Of a DNA stretch of 27,611 nucleotides, positions 1 to 7,004 are shown one piece after another. Each line of letters opens with the position of its first letter. Positions within the stretch are counted from its first letter, which is position 1. This stretch comes from Proteobacteria bacterium UBA1278. GTDB lineage: Bacteria; Pseudomonadota; Gammaproteobacteria; Comchoanobacterales; Comchoanobacteraceae. The notes under the pieces are model-generated. The model searched no databases, was not told where the DNA came from, and saw nothing but the letters and a program-made list of their open reading frames with translations. The stretch covers positions 8,139 through 35,749 of the forward strand of contig DBUY01000049.1 in the NCBI GenBank assembly GCA_002308435.1, given 5' to 3'. Made by a program: the position numbers and the translations under genes.

Positions 1-745
1 CCGCAATCAGATACGTGCCGGCTTCAAGCCGATCGCCAATTATAGTGTGCGAGCACCCTGATAATTTCTTGACACCCGTGATCCTAACGCTGTTCATGGT
101 TATGAAGTGGATATCAGCGCCCATTTTTTTCAGTAATTCGACTAAATCATGAATTTCAGGTTCCTGCGCTATATTCTCTATGACTGTGACTCCCTTGGCA
201 AGTGTTGCTGCCATGATGAGGTTTTCAGTGGCTCCGACCGATGGTTTTTTGAGATGAATGGAGCATCCTCTAAGGCCATTTGGCGCTGTAGCTGTAATTA
301 CTCCATTCGTCGAGTCAATGGTAGCTCCCAATTTTTCAAGACCATCTAGATGCAGGTCAATTGGGCGTTGCCCAAAATCGCAGCCACCTGGTAGTGCGAT
401 TGTTGCGGTGCCAAATCGTGCCAATAGCGGGCCTAAGAGTAATATAGAGGCGCGCGTTTTTTTTGTGAGCTGAGCAAGTAATGGCTTAGATACATTTTTT
501 TGCCCATCGACGCTGATAGCGTCATTTTCATTGAGGCAAACTTTTGTGCCAAGGTAGCTGATCGCTTCGAGCATTGATATGATATCAGATAGCTTTGGGA
601 TATTGCGGAGTTCAATTATTTCGCTACTCAAGAGCGTGGCTGCTAGTATGGGTAGGGCTGAGTTTTTTGCGCCAGCGATGGAAACCTCTCCTTCGATTTG
701 AGTTGGCCCTTGAATAATGAACTTCTTATTGGTGATGGTTTTCAT
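1..745 (-). CDS. murA: UDP-N-acetylglucosamine 1-carboxyvinyltransferase, C-terminus beyond the window
   Basis: Cytoplasmic enzyme that transfers enolpyruvate from PEP to UDP-GlcNAc, the first committed step of peptidoglycan synthesis. I translated the minus strand from the ATG at 745 and it stays open to the window edge (248 residues of about 420). Near the N-terminus AGAKNSALPI gives the conserved Lys27-Asn28 pair. PGGCDFGQRPIDLHL carries the catalytic Cys122, the residue alkylated by fosfomycin, so a Cys-type enzyme is predicted. GATENLIMAATLAKG is another family block. The gene is last in the mla operon: its ATG lies 5 nt after the mlaB stop and I see no clear Shine-Dalgarno site, so translation is probably coupled. 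In E. coli a BolA-family gene (ibaG) sits between mlaB and murA; here it is absent. Confidence 0.96.
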   Translation of the reverse strand, partial: MKTITNKKFIIQGPTQIEGEVSIAGAKNSALPILAATLLSSEIIELRNIPKLSDIISMLEAISYLGTKVCLNENDAISVDGQKNVSKPLLAQLTKKTRASILLLGPLLARFGTATIALPGGCDFGQRPIDLHLDGLEKLGATIDSTNGVITATAPNGLRGCSIHLKKPSVGATENLIMAATLAKGVTVIENIAQEPEIHDLVELLKKMGADIHFITMNSVRITGVKKLSGCSHTIIGDRLEAGTYLIA

Positions 746-750
746 AGTTG

Positions 751-1047
751 TTATGTTTGTTGGTTTATGTAGAGTGCCTTCAATTTCTCATATTTTGAAT
801 TTGTTTTGATGACAGTCACACGGTTAGTGGGGTAGTTTTTTGTAATTAAACTTAGTAATGATAGGCCGCAGCTATCTATCTCGGTCATTTTGGAACAATC
901 AATGGTAATATGGTGAATTCCTTTATGGTGGTTGTTTTTAATTTCTTCATATGGATTCTTACTACAGATGGAATCAAACGTCAGTGCTTTTTTGACGGTG
1001 ATTTCTAGTATTCCTTTTTTCTGGGATGTCACTTCAAAAAATTCCAC
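751..1047 (-). CDS. mlaB: MlaB-like STAS-domain protein of the Mla ABC transporter
   Basis: A 98-residue cytoplasmic STAS-domain protein. In the Mla system MlaB binds the ATPase MlaF and is needed for assembly and activity of the MlaFEDB inner-membrane complex. The sequence has the alternating strand/helix pattern of STAS domains, including the loop TEIDSCGLSLLSLI at about residues 54-67, where the usual motif is D-S-(S/A)-G-(L/V). Identity is low across the rest, so the call leans on this loop and on position directly after mlaC. The start is a GTG at 1047, preceded by a GGAGA site with 6 nt spacing; mlaC ends 18 nt upstream. The stop is 5 nt before murA. Confidence 0.85.
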   Translation of the reverse strand: MEFFEVTSQKKGILEITVKKALTFDSICSKNPYEEIKNNHHKGIHHITIDCSKMTEIDSCGLSLLSLITKNYPTNRVTVIKTNSKYEKLKALYINQQT

Positions 1048-1053
1048 AAGTAG

Positions 1054-1058
1054 TCTCC
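1054..1058 (-). promoter_or_regulatory. Shine-Dalgarno site for mlaB (GGAGA)
   Basis: GGAGA on the minus strand, 6 nt before the GTG at 1047. It supports the non-ATG start of mlaB. Confidence 0.7.
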
Positions 1059-1065
1059 GCGGTTG

Positions 1066-1731
1066 TTAATCTTTTTTTGCTGTGATTTCGTTAATTTTTT
1101 TTGTTAGCCCAGGAAGGCCGCTGTTTCTTACCGTTGATGATACGGCAACTTTAAACTGGTCAAGATAGCTAATGTTGTCCAATGTGATGTCGTAAATCAT
1201 CCAGGTTTTATAGGGTAAGTTATCGACCATTGTATTGTTTACGCAATGAAGATAGAAGCCGAGTGTGTTCTTTTTCTCACCATTCATGACGGTCGCAAGA
1301 ACAACGGTTTGTCCTGGCGTATTTCGGCGAGACGGGTAAAATTTTAATTTACTGTCGGTTTCGCTACTTTTGAGTAAGAAGTCAGAATATTCACGTGCAA
1401 CTAGGTTCTTGTATGCGTCAATAAATGCTTCTTTATCTTTTGTTTTAGCGCTGTTCCAATGGTAGCGACCCACGATTTGTTTCGCCATATACTCTGCGTC
1501 AAGTGAGGGCAGTAATGCTCTTGAGGTCACGACTTCAGCGTAACTTTTGATTCGTGATGTGTTACCAAGTTTCTTTTGTTCAAGCCGATACTCTGAGATG
1601 AGGCTATTGCTCATTTCCTCTAGCATTGCGGTTGCAGATGTTGAGCATTTATAGATCTGATTCGATTTTGGCTGCGCTAACGCATAGCTGTTAGACAAGA
1701 CTAAGAGTGCTAGGGCTGTAAAGTAACGCAT
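1066..1731 (-). CDS. mlaC: MlaC, periplasmic phospholipid-binding protein
   Basis: Periplasmic carrier that shuttles phospholipid between the outer-membrane MlaA complex and the inner-membrane MlaFEDB complex. The frame can open at a TTG at 1749, but the ATG at 1731 is preferred: an AAGGA site lies 5 nt upstream and the product then begins with a clean signal peptide (MRYFTALALLVLSNSYALA, likely cleaved before Gln20). The mature part shows Tol-Tol-Ttg2 family features: an early helical region with AEYMAKQIVGRYHW at about residues 75-88, then repeated beta segments ending with YDITLDNISYLDQFK, the usual conserved block just before the C-terminal helix. The product is 221 residues, normal for MlaC. 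The ATG falls 1 nt after the mlaD stop, so the genes are coupled. Confidence 0.93.
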   Translation of the reverse strand: MRYFTALALLVLSNSYALAQPKSNQIYKCSTSATAMLEEMSNSLISEYRLEQKKLGNTSRIKSYAEVVTSRALLPSLDAEYMAKQIVGRYHWNSAKTKDKEAFIDAYKNLVAREYSDFLLKSSETDSKLKFYPSRRNTPGQTVVLATVMNGEKKNTLGFYLHCVNNTMVDNLPYKTWMIYDITLDNISYLDQFKVAVSSTVRNSGLPGLTKKINEITAKKD

Positions 1732-1732
1732 A

Positions 1733-2197
1733 TTATTCCTTGGTTGCAAACATTGCGATGGCTTCGTTGATGACCTGTTCTATGGCGTAACTTGGCTTTG
1801 TTTTCGCGACCACCCCATTGTTTTTTAACATCTCATTCTCAAACCCTGGCTCGATGGATGCAAATTTACTGCCAACAACACCTTCGGTAAATATGCTGAT
1901 GATACTATCGACAGGAATTTGCACGGATTGACTATATATCATCAATGTGACATCGGCTTGATAGGTCTCAGGGTTGAGCGCTATGTTCGTGATTTCCCCA
2001 ATTTTTACACCAGCAATGCGCACGGGTGCCTTGGGGCTGAGTCCGTTGATGTCAGCAAAGCTTGCTTTTAGTTCATATGCTGTGCTGGATGGCTTGAAAT
2101 TGAATGAAGTGGTTTGAATGGTTACGAACAAAAGCGCAAAGAATGCCAGTAGGACGAATAACCCGACTGAGAATTCAGAATTTTTTTCTCTAAGCAT
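1733..2197 (-). CDS. mlaD: MlaD, MCE-domain subunit of the Mla transporter
   Basis: Inner-membrane-anchored MCE protein; MlaD forms a hexameric ring on MlaE that exchanges lipid with MlaC in the periplasm. The sequence has one N-terminal TM helix (FSVGLFVLLAFFALLFVTI) and one MCE domain with the family block GLSPKAPVRIAGVKIGEITN at about residues 52-71, then a C-terminal helix. Length is 154 residues, typical of gammaproteobacterial MlaD. A GTG at 2203 could also start the frame, but the ATG at 2197 has a GAGG site 8 nt upstream and overlaps the mlaE stop as TAATG, so it is chosen. The position mlaE-mlaD-mlaC fixes the identity. Confidence 0.94.
   Translation of the reverse strand: MLREKNSEFSVGLFVLLAFFALLFVTIQTTSFNFKPSSTAYELKASFADINGLSPKAPVRIAGVKIGEITNIALNPETYQADVTLMIYSQSVQIPVDSIISIFTEGVVGSKFASIEPGFENEMLKNNGVVAKTKPSYAIEQVINEAIAMFATKE
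1737..1741 (-). promoter_or_regulatory. Shine-Dalgarno site deciding the mlaC start (AAGGA)
   Basis: AAGGA on the minus strand, 5 nt before the ATG at 1731. It selects this ATG over the upstream in-frame TTG at 1749, which would spoil the signal peptide. Confidence 0.75.
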
Positions 2198-2976
2198 TAC
2201 CACAACCTCATCAGCATGGATGTTAAAATGTAGTCACACAGAAGGACGACTATTGAAGAATATACTACCGTTTTTGTGCTTGCTTCTGCAACACCTGGTG
2301 ATGAATTACTCGAGTTAATGCCATAGTATAGTGCAATCGTGGCTGCGATTGTGCCAAAGAAAAGTGTTTTAAATAGACCGGCCATTGCATCATCCCAAAA
2401 GCTAACGTATCGGTGGATGCTGATTAGAAATAATCCAGTATCTAGACGGAGGCTGTAGTGGGAGATAATGTATGCACCGACGATAGAGAAAGCATTAAAA
2501 AGCATTGTTAGAAGCGGAAGGCTAATGATTGCACTGATAAACCGAGGGAACAGAATGTATTTTGAAATACTGATGTTCATACTTTTGAGGGCATTGATTT
2601 GATCGGTGAGTTTCATGATGCCAACTTCTGAAGTGATTGTGCTGCCTGATCGACCGATAAATAACAATGCGGTGATGACTGGTCCGAGTTCTCGAAATAC
2701 GCTCAGTGCAACAAATTGACCCAGTTGGTCAGTCGCGGCAAACATACCGAGAATGTAATTGCCTTGGATGGCGAGTACGCTACCCACAAATAGCGCGCTA
2801 AGCACGATAATACTGATGGTTTGAGCGCCAATGTAGTAGGTCTGCAGAATAATTTGATAGCCCTCGACTTTCTTTTTAGGTATCGAGCTTGCCACATTTA
2901 TTAAAAATAAACTCATTTTTCCAAGGTGCCGGGTGCCGCTGACAGCTTGGTGATAGATGTTTTTGATAAAGGACAT
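2197..2976 (-). CDS. mlaE: MlaE, permease of the Mla phospholipid transporter
   Basis: Integral inner-membrane permease; two copies form the core of the MlaFEDB complex. The 259-residue protein has several hydrophobic helices and the family block GRSGSTITSEVG followed by DQINALKSMNIS, corresponding to the usual G-S-x-I-x-(A/S)-E-(L/V)-G ... (D/E)-Q-I-(D/N)-A-L motif that contacts the ATPase. Later segments (ISAIISLPLLTML, FKTLFFGTIAATIALYYG) match the C-terminal helices. It starts 2 nt after the mlaF stop and its stop overlaps the mlaD ATG, so the operon is tightly coupled. Length and motif placement are normal for the family. Confidence 0.95.
   Translation of the reverse strand: MSFIKNIYHQAVSGTRHLGKMSLFLINVASSIPKKKVEGYQIILQTYYIGAQTISIIVLSALFVGSVLAIQGNYILGMFAATDQLGQFVALSVFRELGPVITALLFIGRSGSTITSEVGIMKLTDQINALKSMNISISKYILFPRFISAIISLPLLTMLFNAFSIVGAYIISHYSLRLDTGLFLISIHRYVSFWDDAMAGLFKTLFFGTIAATIALYYGINSSNSSPGVAEASTKTVVYSSIVVLLCDYILTSMLMRLW
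2206..2209 (-). promoter_or_regulatory. Shine-Dalgarno site deciding the mlaD start (GAGG)
   Basis: GAGG on the minus strand, 8 nt before the ATG at 2197. It lies too close to the alternative GTG at 2203 to serve it. Confidence 0.55.
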
Positions 2977-2978
2977 GG

Positions 2979-3710
2979 CTAGTTATTCACTGAACGATTA
3001 TTAATATTAGGTGAGAGGAATGAGCGTACGAATGCGTTATCATCTTGTAAGACTTCTTTGGGTTTGCCTTGGCTGGCAATTCGTTGTTTGTCAAATATGT
3101 ATATGTAATCGGCGAGCTGAAGGGTTAAGTGAACTTCATGCGTGATGATAATACTGGTTGCATCAAGGTAGGTATTCATTTTCTTTATTAATTTTGCGAT
3201 GCTTTCTGCGTTAATTGGGTCTTGGCCTGCAAAAGGTTCGTCATAGAAGATGATATTTGGGTCCAGTGCAATACTTCGAGCGATGGCTGCTCGACGGGAC
3301 ATGCCGCCAGATAATTGCTCTGGATAAAGCTCGCAAGCGTGGGCAAGATTGACTGCATGAAGTTTCATCATGACGAGTTCGTGCACAAGTTCCTCTGGTA
3401 GCTGAAAATGATAACGGATGGGTAATGCGACATTTTCAAAAACAGTCAAATGGAGTAGTAGTGCATTGTTTTGAAATAAAATACCAGTTTTTAGAGGTTG
3501 TGTGTTTGCTTTATTCGTATGTAATATCTTTCCTGAACGCTGCTTTTTTTGGCCGCTAAGGACTTGCAGCAGGCTTGATTTTCCAACGCCACTAGGGCCC
3601 ATGAAAGCAGTTGTTTTGTTGGCTTCAATGGTGATATCGATATTGCGAAAAATACACTGGCTATCGTGGTAAATATGCAGGTTTTTTGCTTGAATAAGCG
3701 GTGTATTCAT
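2979..3710 (-). CDS. mlaF: MlaF, ATP-binding subunit of the Mla transporter
   Basis: Cytoplasmic ABC ATPase that powers Mla lipid transport. All ABC motifs are visible: Walker A GPSGVGKSS (residues 38-46), Q-loop Gln80 (FQNN), signature LSGGMSRR (133-140), Walker B IIFYDEP (153-159) and switch His190 (ITHEV). The signature form SGGMSRRAA(I/L)AR and the sequence DEPFAGQDP are typical of MlaF rather than of other ABC proteins. The 243-residue length is normal, but the C-terminal tail after about residue 225 is short. First gene of the minus-strand operon and divergent from kdsD. I see no strong Shine-Dalgarno site before the ATG at 3710. Confidence 0.95.
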   Translation of the reverse strand: MNTPLIQAKNLHIYHDSQCIFRNIDITIEANKTTAFMGPSGVGKSSLLQVLSGQKKQRSGKILHTNKANTQPLKTGILFQNNALLLHLTVFENVALPIRYHFQLPEELVHELVMMKLHAVNLAHACELYPEQLSGGMSRRAAIARSIALDPNIIFYDEPFAGQDPINAESIAKLIKKMNTYLDATSIIITHEVHLTLQLADYIYIFDKQRIASQGKPKEVLQDDNAFVRSFLSPNINNRSVNN

Positions 3711-3719
3711 AGCTAACTG

Positions 3720-3749
3720 TTGAGGCGTTGGGAATCCATATGTTATAGT
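3720..3749 (+). promoter_or_regulatory. Candidate sigma70-type promoter of kdsD-lptC-trmL
   Basis: TTGAGG at 3720-3725 and TATAGT at 3744-3749 are separated by 18 nt, in the short gap between the divergent mlaF and kdsD starts. The expected transcription start, near 3756, leaves about 20 nt of leader before the ATG at 3779. Pattern match only. Confidence 0.4.
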
Positions 3750-3778
3750 AGCTTAAATTATGTTACTTGCCTAGCAGA

Positions 3779-4747
3779 ATGCATGAAAATTCCTTGGTTT
3801 TTGACCGCGTATTAGATCGAGCACGAAGCGCATTACTGGTGCTGCAGAGAGCGTTATCAAATCTGAATGGATGCCTCGATCAGACGTTTGTCACCGCTGT
3901 ACAAGTTTTGTCATCTGTTGATGGCCATGTTGTTTTTACAGGCGTTGGAAAATCAGCCGCTGTTGCAAACAAGCTTGCGCATACTTTCGCTAGCCTGGGA
4001 ATACCTGCTTTCTTTGTGCATGCTACTGAATTAGGCCATGGTGACCTTGGTAATATAACCTCGAAGGATGTTGTTGTGGCGGTATCTTACTCAGGAGAGA
4101 CGGTCGAAGTTGTAAGTATGTTACGTGCTATTAAAACGCGCGCATCACGCTTGATTTCACTTGTAGGTCTCGCGCACTCTACGATGGCAGATCAATCAGA
4201 TATTTCAATTGAGATTGGTCATGTAAATGAGGTTTGCCATTTAGCGCTTGCACCAACAACCAGTACATCCATGACGATGGTTGTTGGCGATTTGCTTGCT
4301 GTGTGTGCTGCTGAATTGCGTGCTTTCACGCAAGAAGATTTTGCTCGAAGTCACCCTTCAGGCCGATTGGGTCAGGTTTTAACATTACAGTTGAGCGATG
4401 TGATGTTGAAGCGTGCACGATGCGCTTGTGTTGATGCCCATTCTACCGTGTTAAATAGCGTTTTGGCTATGGCTGAACATGCACTTTCAATAGCGGTCGT
4501 CTTTCAGTCTGATGTGGCTGTTGGGCTTCAGGATATGACGCTGGTGAATCAAGCAAAGATGCTTGATAACACGTTAACGTCATTAAGAAATTCGCAATAT
4601 AATATGCCGTTTAGTTGTCGATTGCAGCATGATATGCTAATTAATCACGCCATGCAATTAATTGAAACGACATCGGAGCGTTACTTCCCTGTCTTTGATC
4701 AAGATGAGTTTGTTGGTTTATTTGACGCTGATGCATGGCGGGGGTAA
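3779..4747 (+). CDS. kdsD: Arabinose-5-phosphate isomerase (SIS domain plus degenerate CBS region)
   Basis: Interconverts ribulose 5-phosphate and arabinose 5-phosphate, the first step of KDO synthesis for LPS. The SIS domain (about residues 40-175) keeps the family residues: Lys58 in GVGKS, His87 in HGDLG, Glu107 in SYSGETVEV, and His192 in ARSHPSGRLG. LAPTTSTSMTMVVGDLLAV is also characteristic. The C-terminal part, where the family has two CBS domains, is poorly conserved, and the usual second-domain motifs are hard to find. I chose the ATG at 3779 (322 residues); a TTG at 3767 would add four residues, and neither has a good ribosome site. It lies opposite the mla operon as in E. coli, but the next gene is lptC rather than kdsC. 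Confidence 0.93.
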   Translation: MHENSLVFDRVLDRARSALLVLQRALSNLNGCLDQTFVTAVQVLSSVDGHVVFTGVGKSAAVANKLAHTFASLGIPAFFVHATELGHGDLGNITSKDVVVAVSYSGETVEVVSMLRAIKTRASRLISLVGLAHSTMADQSDISIEIGHVNEVCHLALAPTTSTSMTMVVGDLLAVCAAELRAFTQEDFARSHPSGRLGQVLTLQLSDVMLKRARCACVDAHSTVLNSVLAMAEHALSIAVVFQSDVAVGLQDMTLVNQAKMLDNTLTSLRNSQYNMPFSCRLQHDMLINHAMQLIETTSERYFPVFDQDEFVGLFDADAWRG

Positions 4748-4756
4748 TGATCGCTA

Positions 4757-5377
4757 ATGCAAAGATGGTTTTCTTGGTCTTATTTGCAGCTTATTGGTTG
4801 GTTGGTGGTGCCGTGGGTTGTATCAGATTATTTATTTGGCTTTACACACTCTGTAAGCCACCAGTCATCTTCGTTTAATCTGAGTAGATATCGAGATATT
4901 CAAACAACTTTCTACTCTGAATCTGGCGTGTTGCAATATCGCATGGTTGCTGACCAGCTAACAGTGAGCTCAGATCAGAAGCTGCACGCTACTCGCCCCA
5001 GCGTTGTTTTTGGCATCAGTGGACAGAAGATTGAGACTAGTCGTGATAGCAAATCACAAACTATGCGTGTGAGTGCATTGTCTGCACGGCTAATCAATGA
5101 TGTACTTCATTTTGAAAAGCAAGTGACGATGTCTTTACTCACTTGTGCTCAAGATACGGTATCAGACTGTGCTGAGGACTTGGAATTGAGGAGTAAACAG
5201 TTAGACTATGTTCCCAATCAGCAGTACTTTGTGGCGCAGGGCGATGTTGTCATGTCGCAGCGGCGACAAACAATTTCTGCGCGACGGATCAGTGGTTATC
5301 TGCATCATCAGGACTTTGCTTTTGACCACGCTGTAATGACGACCTTGAAACAGCCTGCTATTTCTACTAGGAGCTAG
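4757..5377 (+). CDS. lptC: LptC-like LPS export protein
   Basis: LptC is anchored in the inner membrane by one N-terminal helix, and its periplasmic beta-jellyroll passes LPS from LptBFG to LptA. This 206-residue protein has a hydrophobic N-terminal segment (LQLIGWLVVPWVVSDYLFG, about residues 11-29) followed by a beta-rich domain. Segments typical of LptC are FYSESGVLQYRMVADQLTV near the start of the domain and LRSKQLDYVPNQQYFVAQGD plus ARRISGYLHHQDFAF near its end. Overall similarity is low, so the call rests on fold pattern and on position 9 nt after kdsD. LptA and LptB do not follow; trmL starts 1 nt after the stop. Confidence 0.82.
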   Translation: MQRWFSWSYLQLIGWLVVPWVVSDYLFGFTHSVSHQSSSFNLSRYRDIQTTFYSESGVLQYRMVADQLTVSSDQKLHATRPSVVFGISGQKIETSRDSKSQTMRVSALSARLINDVLHFEKQVTMSLLTCAQDTVSDCAEDLELRSKQLDYVPNQQYFVAQGDVVMSQRRQTISARRISGYLHHQDFAFDHAVMTTLKQPAISTRS

Positions 5378-5378
5378 T

Positions 5379-5834
5379 ATGTTGGTGGCCCTTTTTGAGC
5401 CTGAAATTCCCCAAAATACTGGAAATATTATTCGTCTGTGTGCGAATGTAGGGTTGTCTCTTGATGTTGTTAAGCCGCTTGGCTTTACGCTAAACGACAA
5501 ACATTTAAAGCGTGCTGGACTTGATTATCATGACAGAGTCACCATTTTTCAGCACGCTGACGCTGAATCTTTTTATGCGCATCACGCAGATCGTCGGGTT
5601 ATTGCTTTTTCAACTAAGGCAACGCATTATTATCATCATTTTCAATTCATGGAAACGGATGTTTTACTCTTTGGCCCGGAGTCTAGAGGGCTTGATCAGC
5701 ATACACTATCACGATGTGATGCCACCTTACGCTTGCCGATGCAGCCAGTGTCACGAAGTCTAAATTTGGCGAATACGGTATCTATTGTTGTATATGAAGC
5801 GCTTCGTCAATGTGATTTTCGAGGGCTTGTCTAG
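5379..5834 (+). CDS. trmL: tRNA (cytidine/uridine(34)-2'-O)-methyltransferase, SPOUT family
   Basis: Methylates the 2'-OH of the wobble base in certain leucine tRNAs using S-adenosylmethionine. The 151-residue protein matches TrmL along its whole length: LFEPEIPQNTGNIIRLCANV (about residues 4-23), HLKRAGLDYHD, then the SPOUT trefoil-knot motifs LLFGPESRGL and PMQPVSRSLNLANTVSIVVY. Length and motif spacing are normal for this minimal SPOUT enzyme. It starts 1 nt after lptC and probably shares its transcript, an unusual neighbour for the lpt genes. Its stop directly abuts the last codon of the convergent gene on the other strand, leaving no intergenic space for a terminator. Confidence 0.95.
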   Translation: MLVALFEPEIPQNTGNIIRLCANVGLSLDVVKPLGFTLNDKHLKRAGLDYHDRVTIFQHADAESFYAHHADRRVIAFSTKATHYYHHFQFMETDVLLFGPESRGLDQHTLSRCDATLRLPMQPVSRSLNLANTVSIVVYEALRQCDFRGLV

Positions 5835-6923
5835 TTATTGGACTGATGTCTCTATGACGCTCTCGTTGGTTGACTGTTTCTGATTTTCTATTAATTTCTT
5901 ATCGAGGTTCGCGGCGAGCGACGAAGACCAAATAATGCCGGGGAGTTTGGCTAGGATCTCATTTTGTAAACAAAGCTGTTGTAATCTGTGCATCATTCCA
6001 GGTATGTGATTTAGGTAGTGTTTTTTTCCTTGGAGGTAAAGTTTTGAGAAGATCCCAATGTTTTTTAAGTGTCTTTGGATTGCAATCAGTTGGGTCATTT
6101 CGGTAAATAATTGTGCCGATATCTGAGACTGATGTTCTTTGCTAACAAACTCATCATAGAACTTTTGTATGGTATGGCTGATTTTAAGATGTGGATGATG
6201 GTAATAATGATCTGTCAGTAGAGAGGCTAAATCATAGTTGATGGGGCCAATTTGTATATCTTGGAAATCAAGAATACCCAGAGTTTTCTCTGGCAGCATC
6301 ATGATATTTGCACTGTGAAAGTCAAAGTGCATGGGCGCATTCGGGATCTTTTCAATCTGCTCGCTGATATAGGTTTTTGCATGAGCTAGATGCGCTTTTT
6401 CACGTGGGCTTAACGATGCTCCAAGAAGATTTTGTAGATAATCTGTTTCGCAGCGTTGCATATCATTTCGGATCTTTTCTGTGTTGTAAGTGGGGATCGG
6501 GTATTCTATTTTTTGCTTTTGGAATTTTTGGATTTCGCAAAGGCAATGATGAATGACAATGTTTTGTTGACGTTCGGTCGGGCGTTGGTTAAGCCAGTCC
6601 AACATGGTTTCATCCCCAAAATGATCAACGATCATCCAACAAGCTTCTGTGCTGAACTTTTGATGGTGTACTTGGGGTGTGTGGATGCCATTTTTCCGTA
6701 AGATCTTAGTTGTAGTTGTAAATTTTAGTGATGAGGAGATATCGTTATGCGTTTCGACAAGTAGAAATCGTTGTTTTGTTTTTTGACAAATTACAGAAAA
6801 ATGATACTTATTCTGGTGTGCGTGTTCTGCCATTGCTGAGATGGTAAGTTTAGGGCCAAGACAGTGTTGTGCCCAGTTGACGCAAGCATCTGTCGGGGTG
6901 TGTTTTTGATGGATTGGAAACAT
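5835..6923 (-). CDS. amgK: AmgK-like N-acetylmuramate/N-acetylglucosamine kinase (APH fold)
   Basis: Aminoglycoside-phosphotransferase-fold small-molecule kinase. AmgK phosphorylates the anomeric carbon of MurNAc or GlcNAc in a peptidoglycan recycling route. The catalytic segment HFDFHSANIM gives His199, Asp201 and Asn206 in the H-x-D-x4-N motif, and GILDFQD supplies the metal-binding Asp219. The following block GPINYDLASLLTD and the later RHLKNIGIF with LYLQGKKHYL closely follow AmgK proteins, where equivalents read GPxxYDLxSLL and RHLKxxGIF. Its 362 residues are slightly longer than usual because of a polar C-terminal tail. The usual partner MurU is not beside it. Other APH-fold substrates cannot be excluded. 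The gene follows gpsA with an 81 nt gap. Confidence 0.78.
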   Translation of the reverse strand: MFPIHQKHTPTDACVNWAQHCLGPKLTISAMAEHAHQNKYHFSVICQKTKQRFLLVETHNDISSSLKFTTTTKILRKNGIHTPQVHHQKFSTEACWMIVDHFGDETMLDWLNQRPTERQQNIVIHHCLCEIQKFQKQKIEYPIPTYNTEKIRNDMQRCETDYLQNLLGASLSPREKAHLAHAKTYISEQIEKIPNAPMHFDFHSANIMMLPEKTLGILDFQDIQIGPINYDLASLLTDHYYHHPHLKISHTIQKFYDEFVSKEHQSQISAQLFTEMTQLIAIQRHLKNIGIFSKLYLQGKKHYLNHIPGMMHRLQQLCLQNEILAKLPGIIWSSSLAANLDKKLIENQKQSTNESVIETSVQ

Positions 6924-7004
6924 GATCTTGGTTACCGATTGATGTACTGATCATAGAATTTCTTGTCATTAAAATCAACTATGACGCCTAGATCACCATG
7001 TTCT

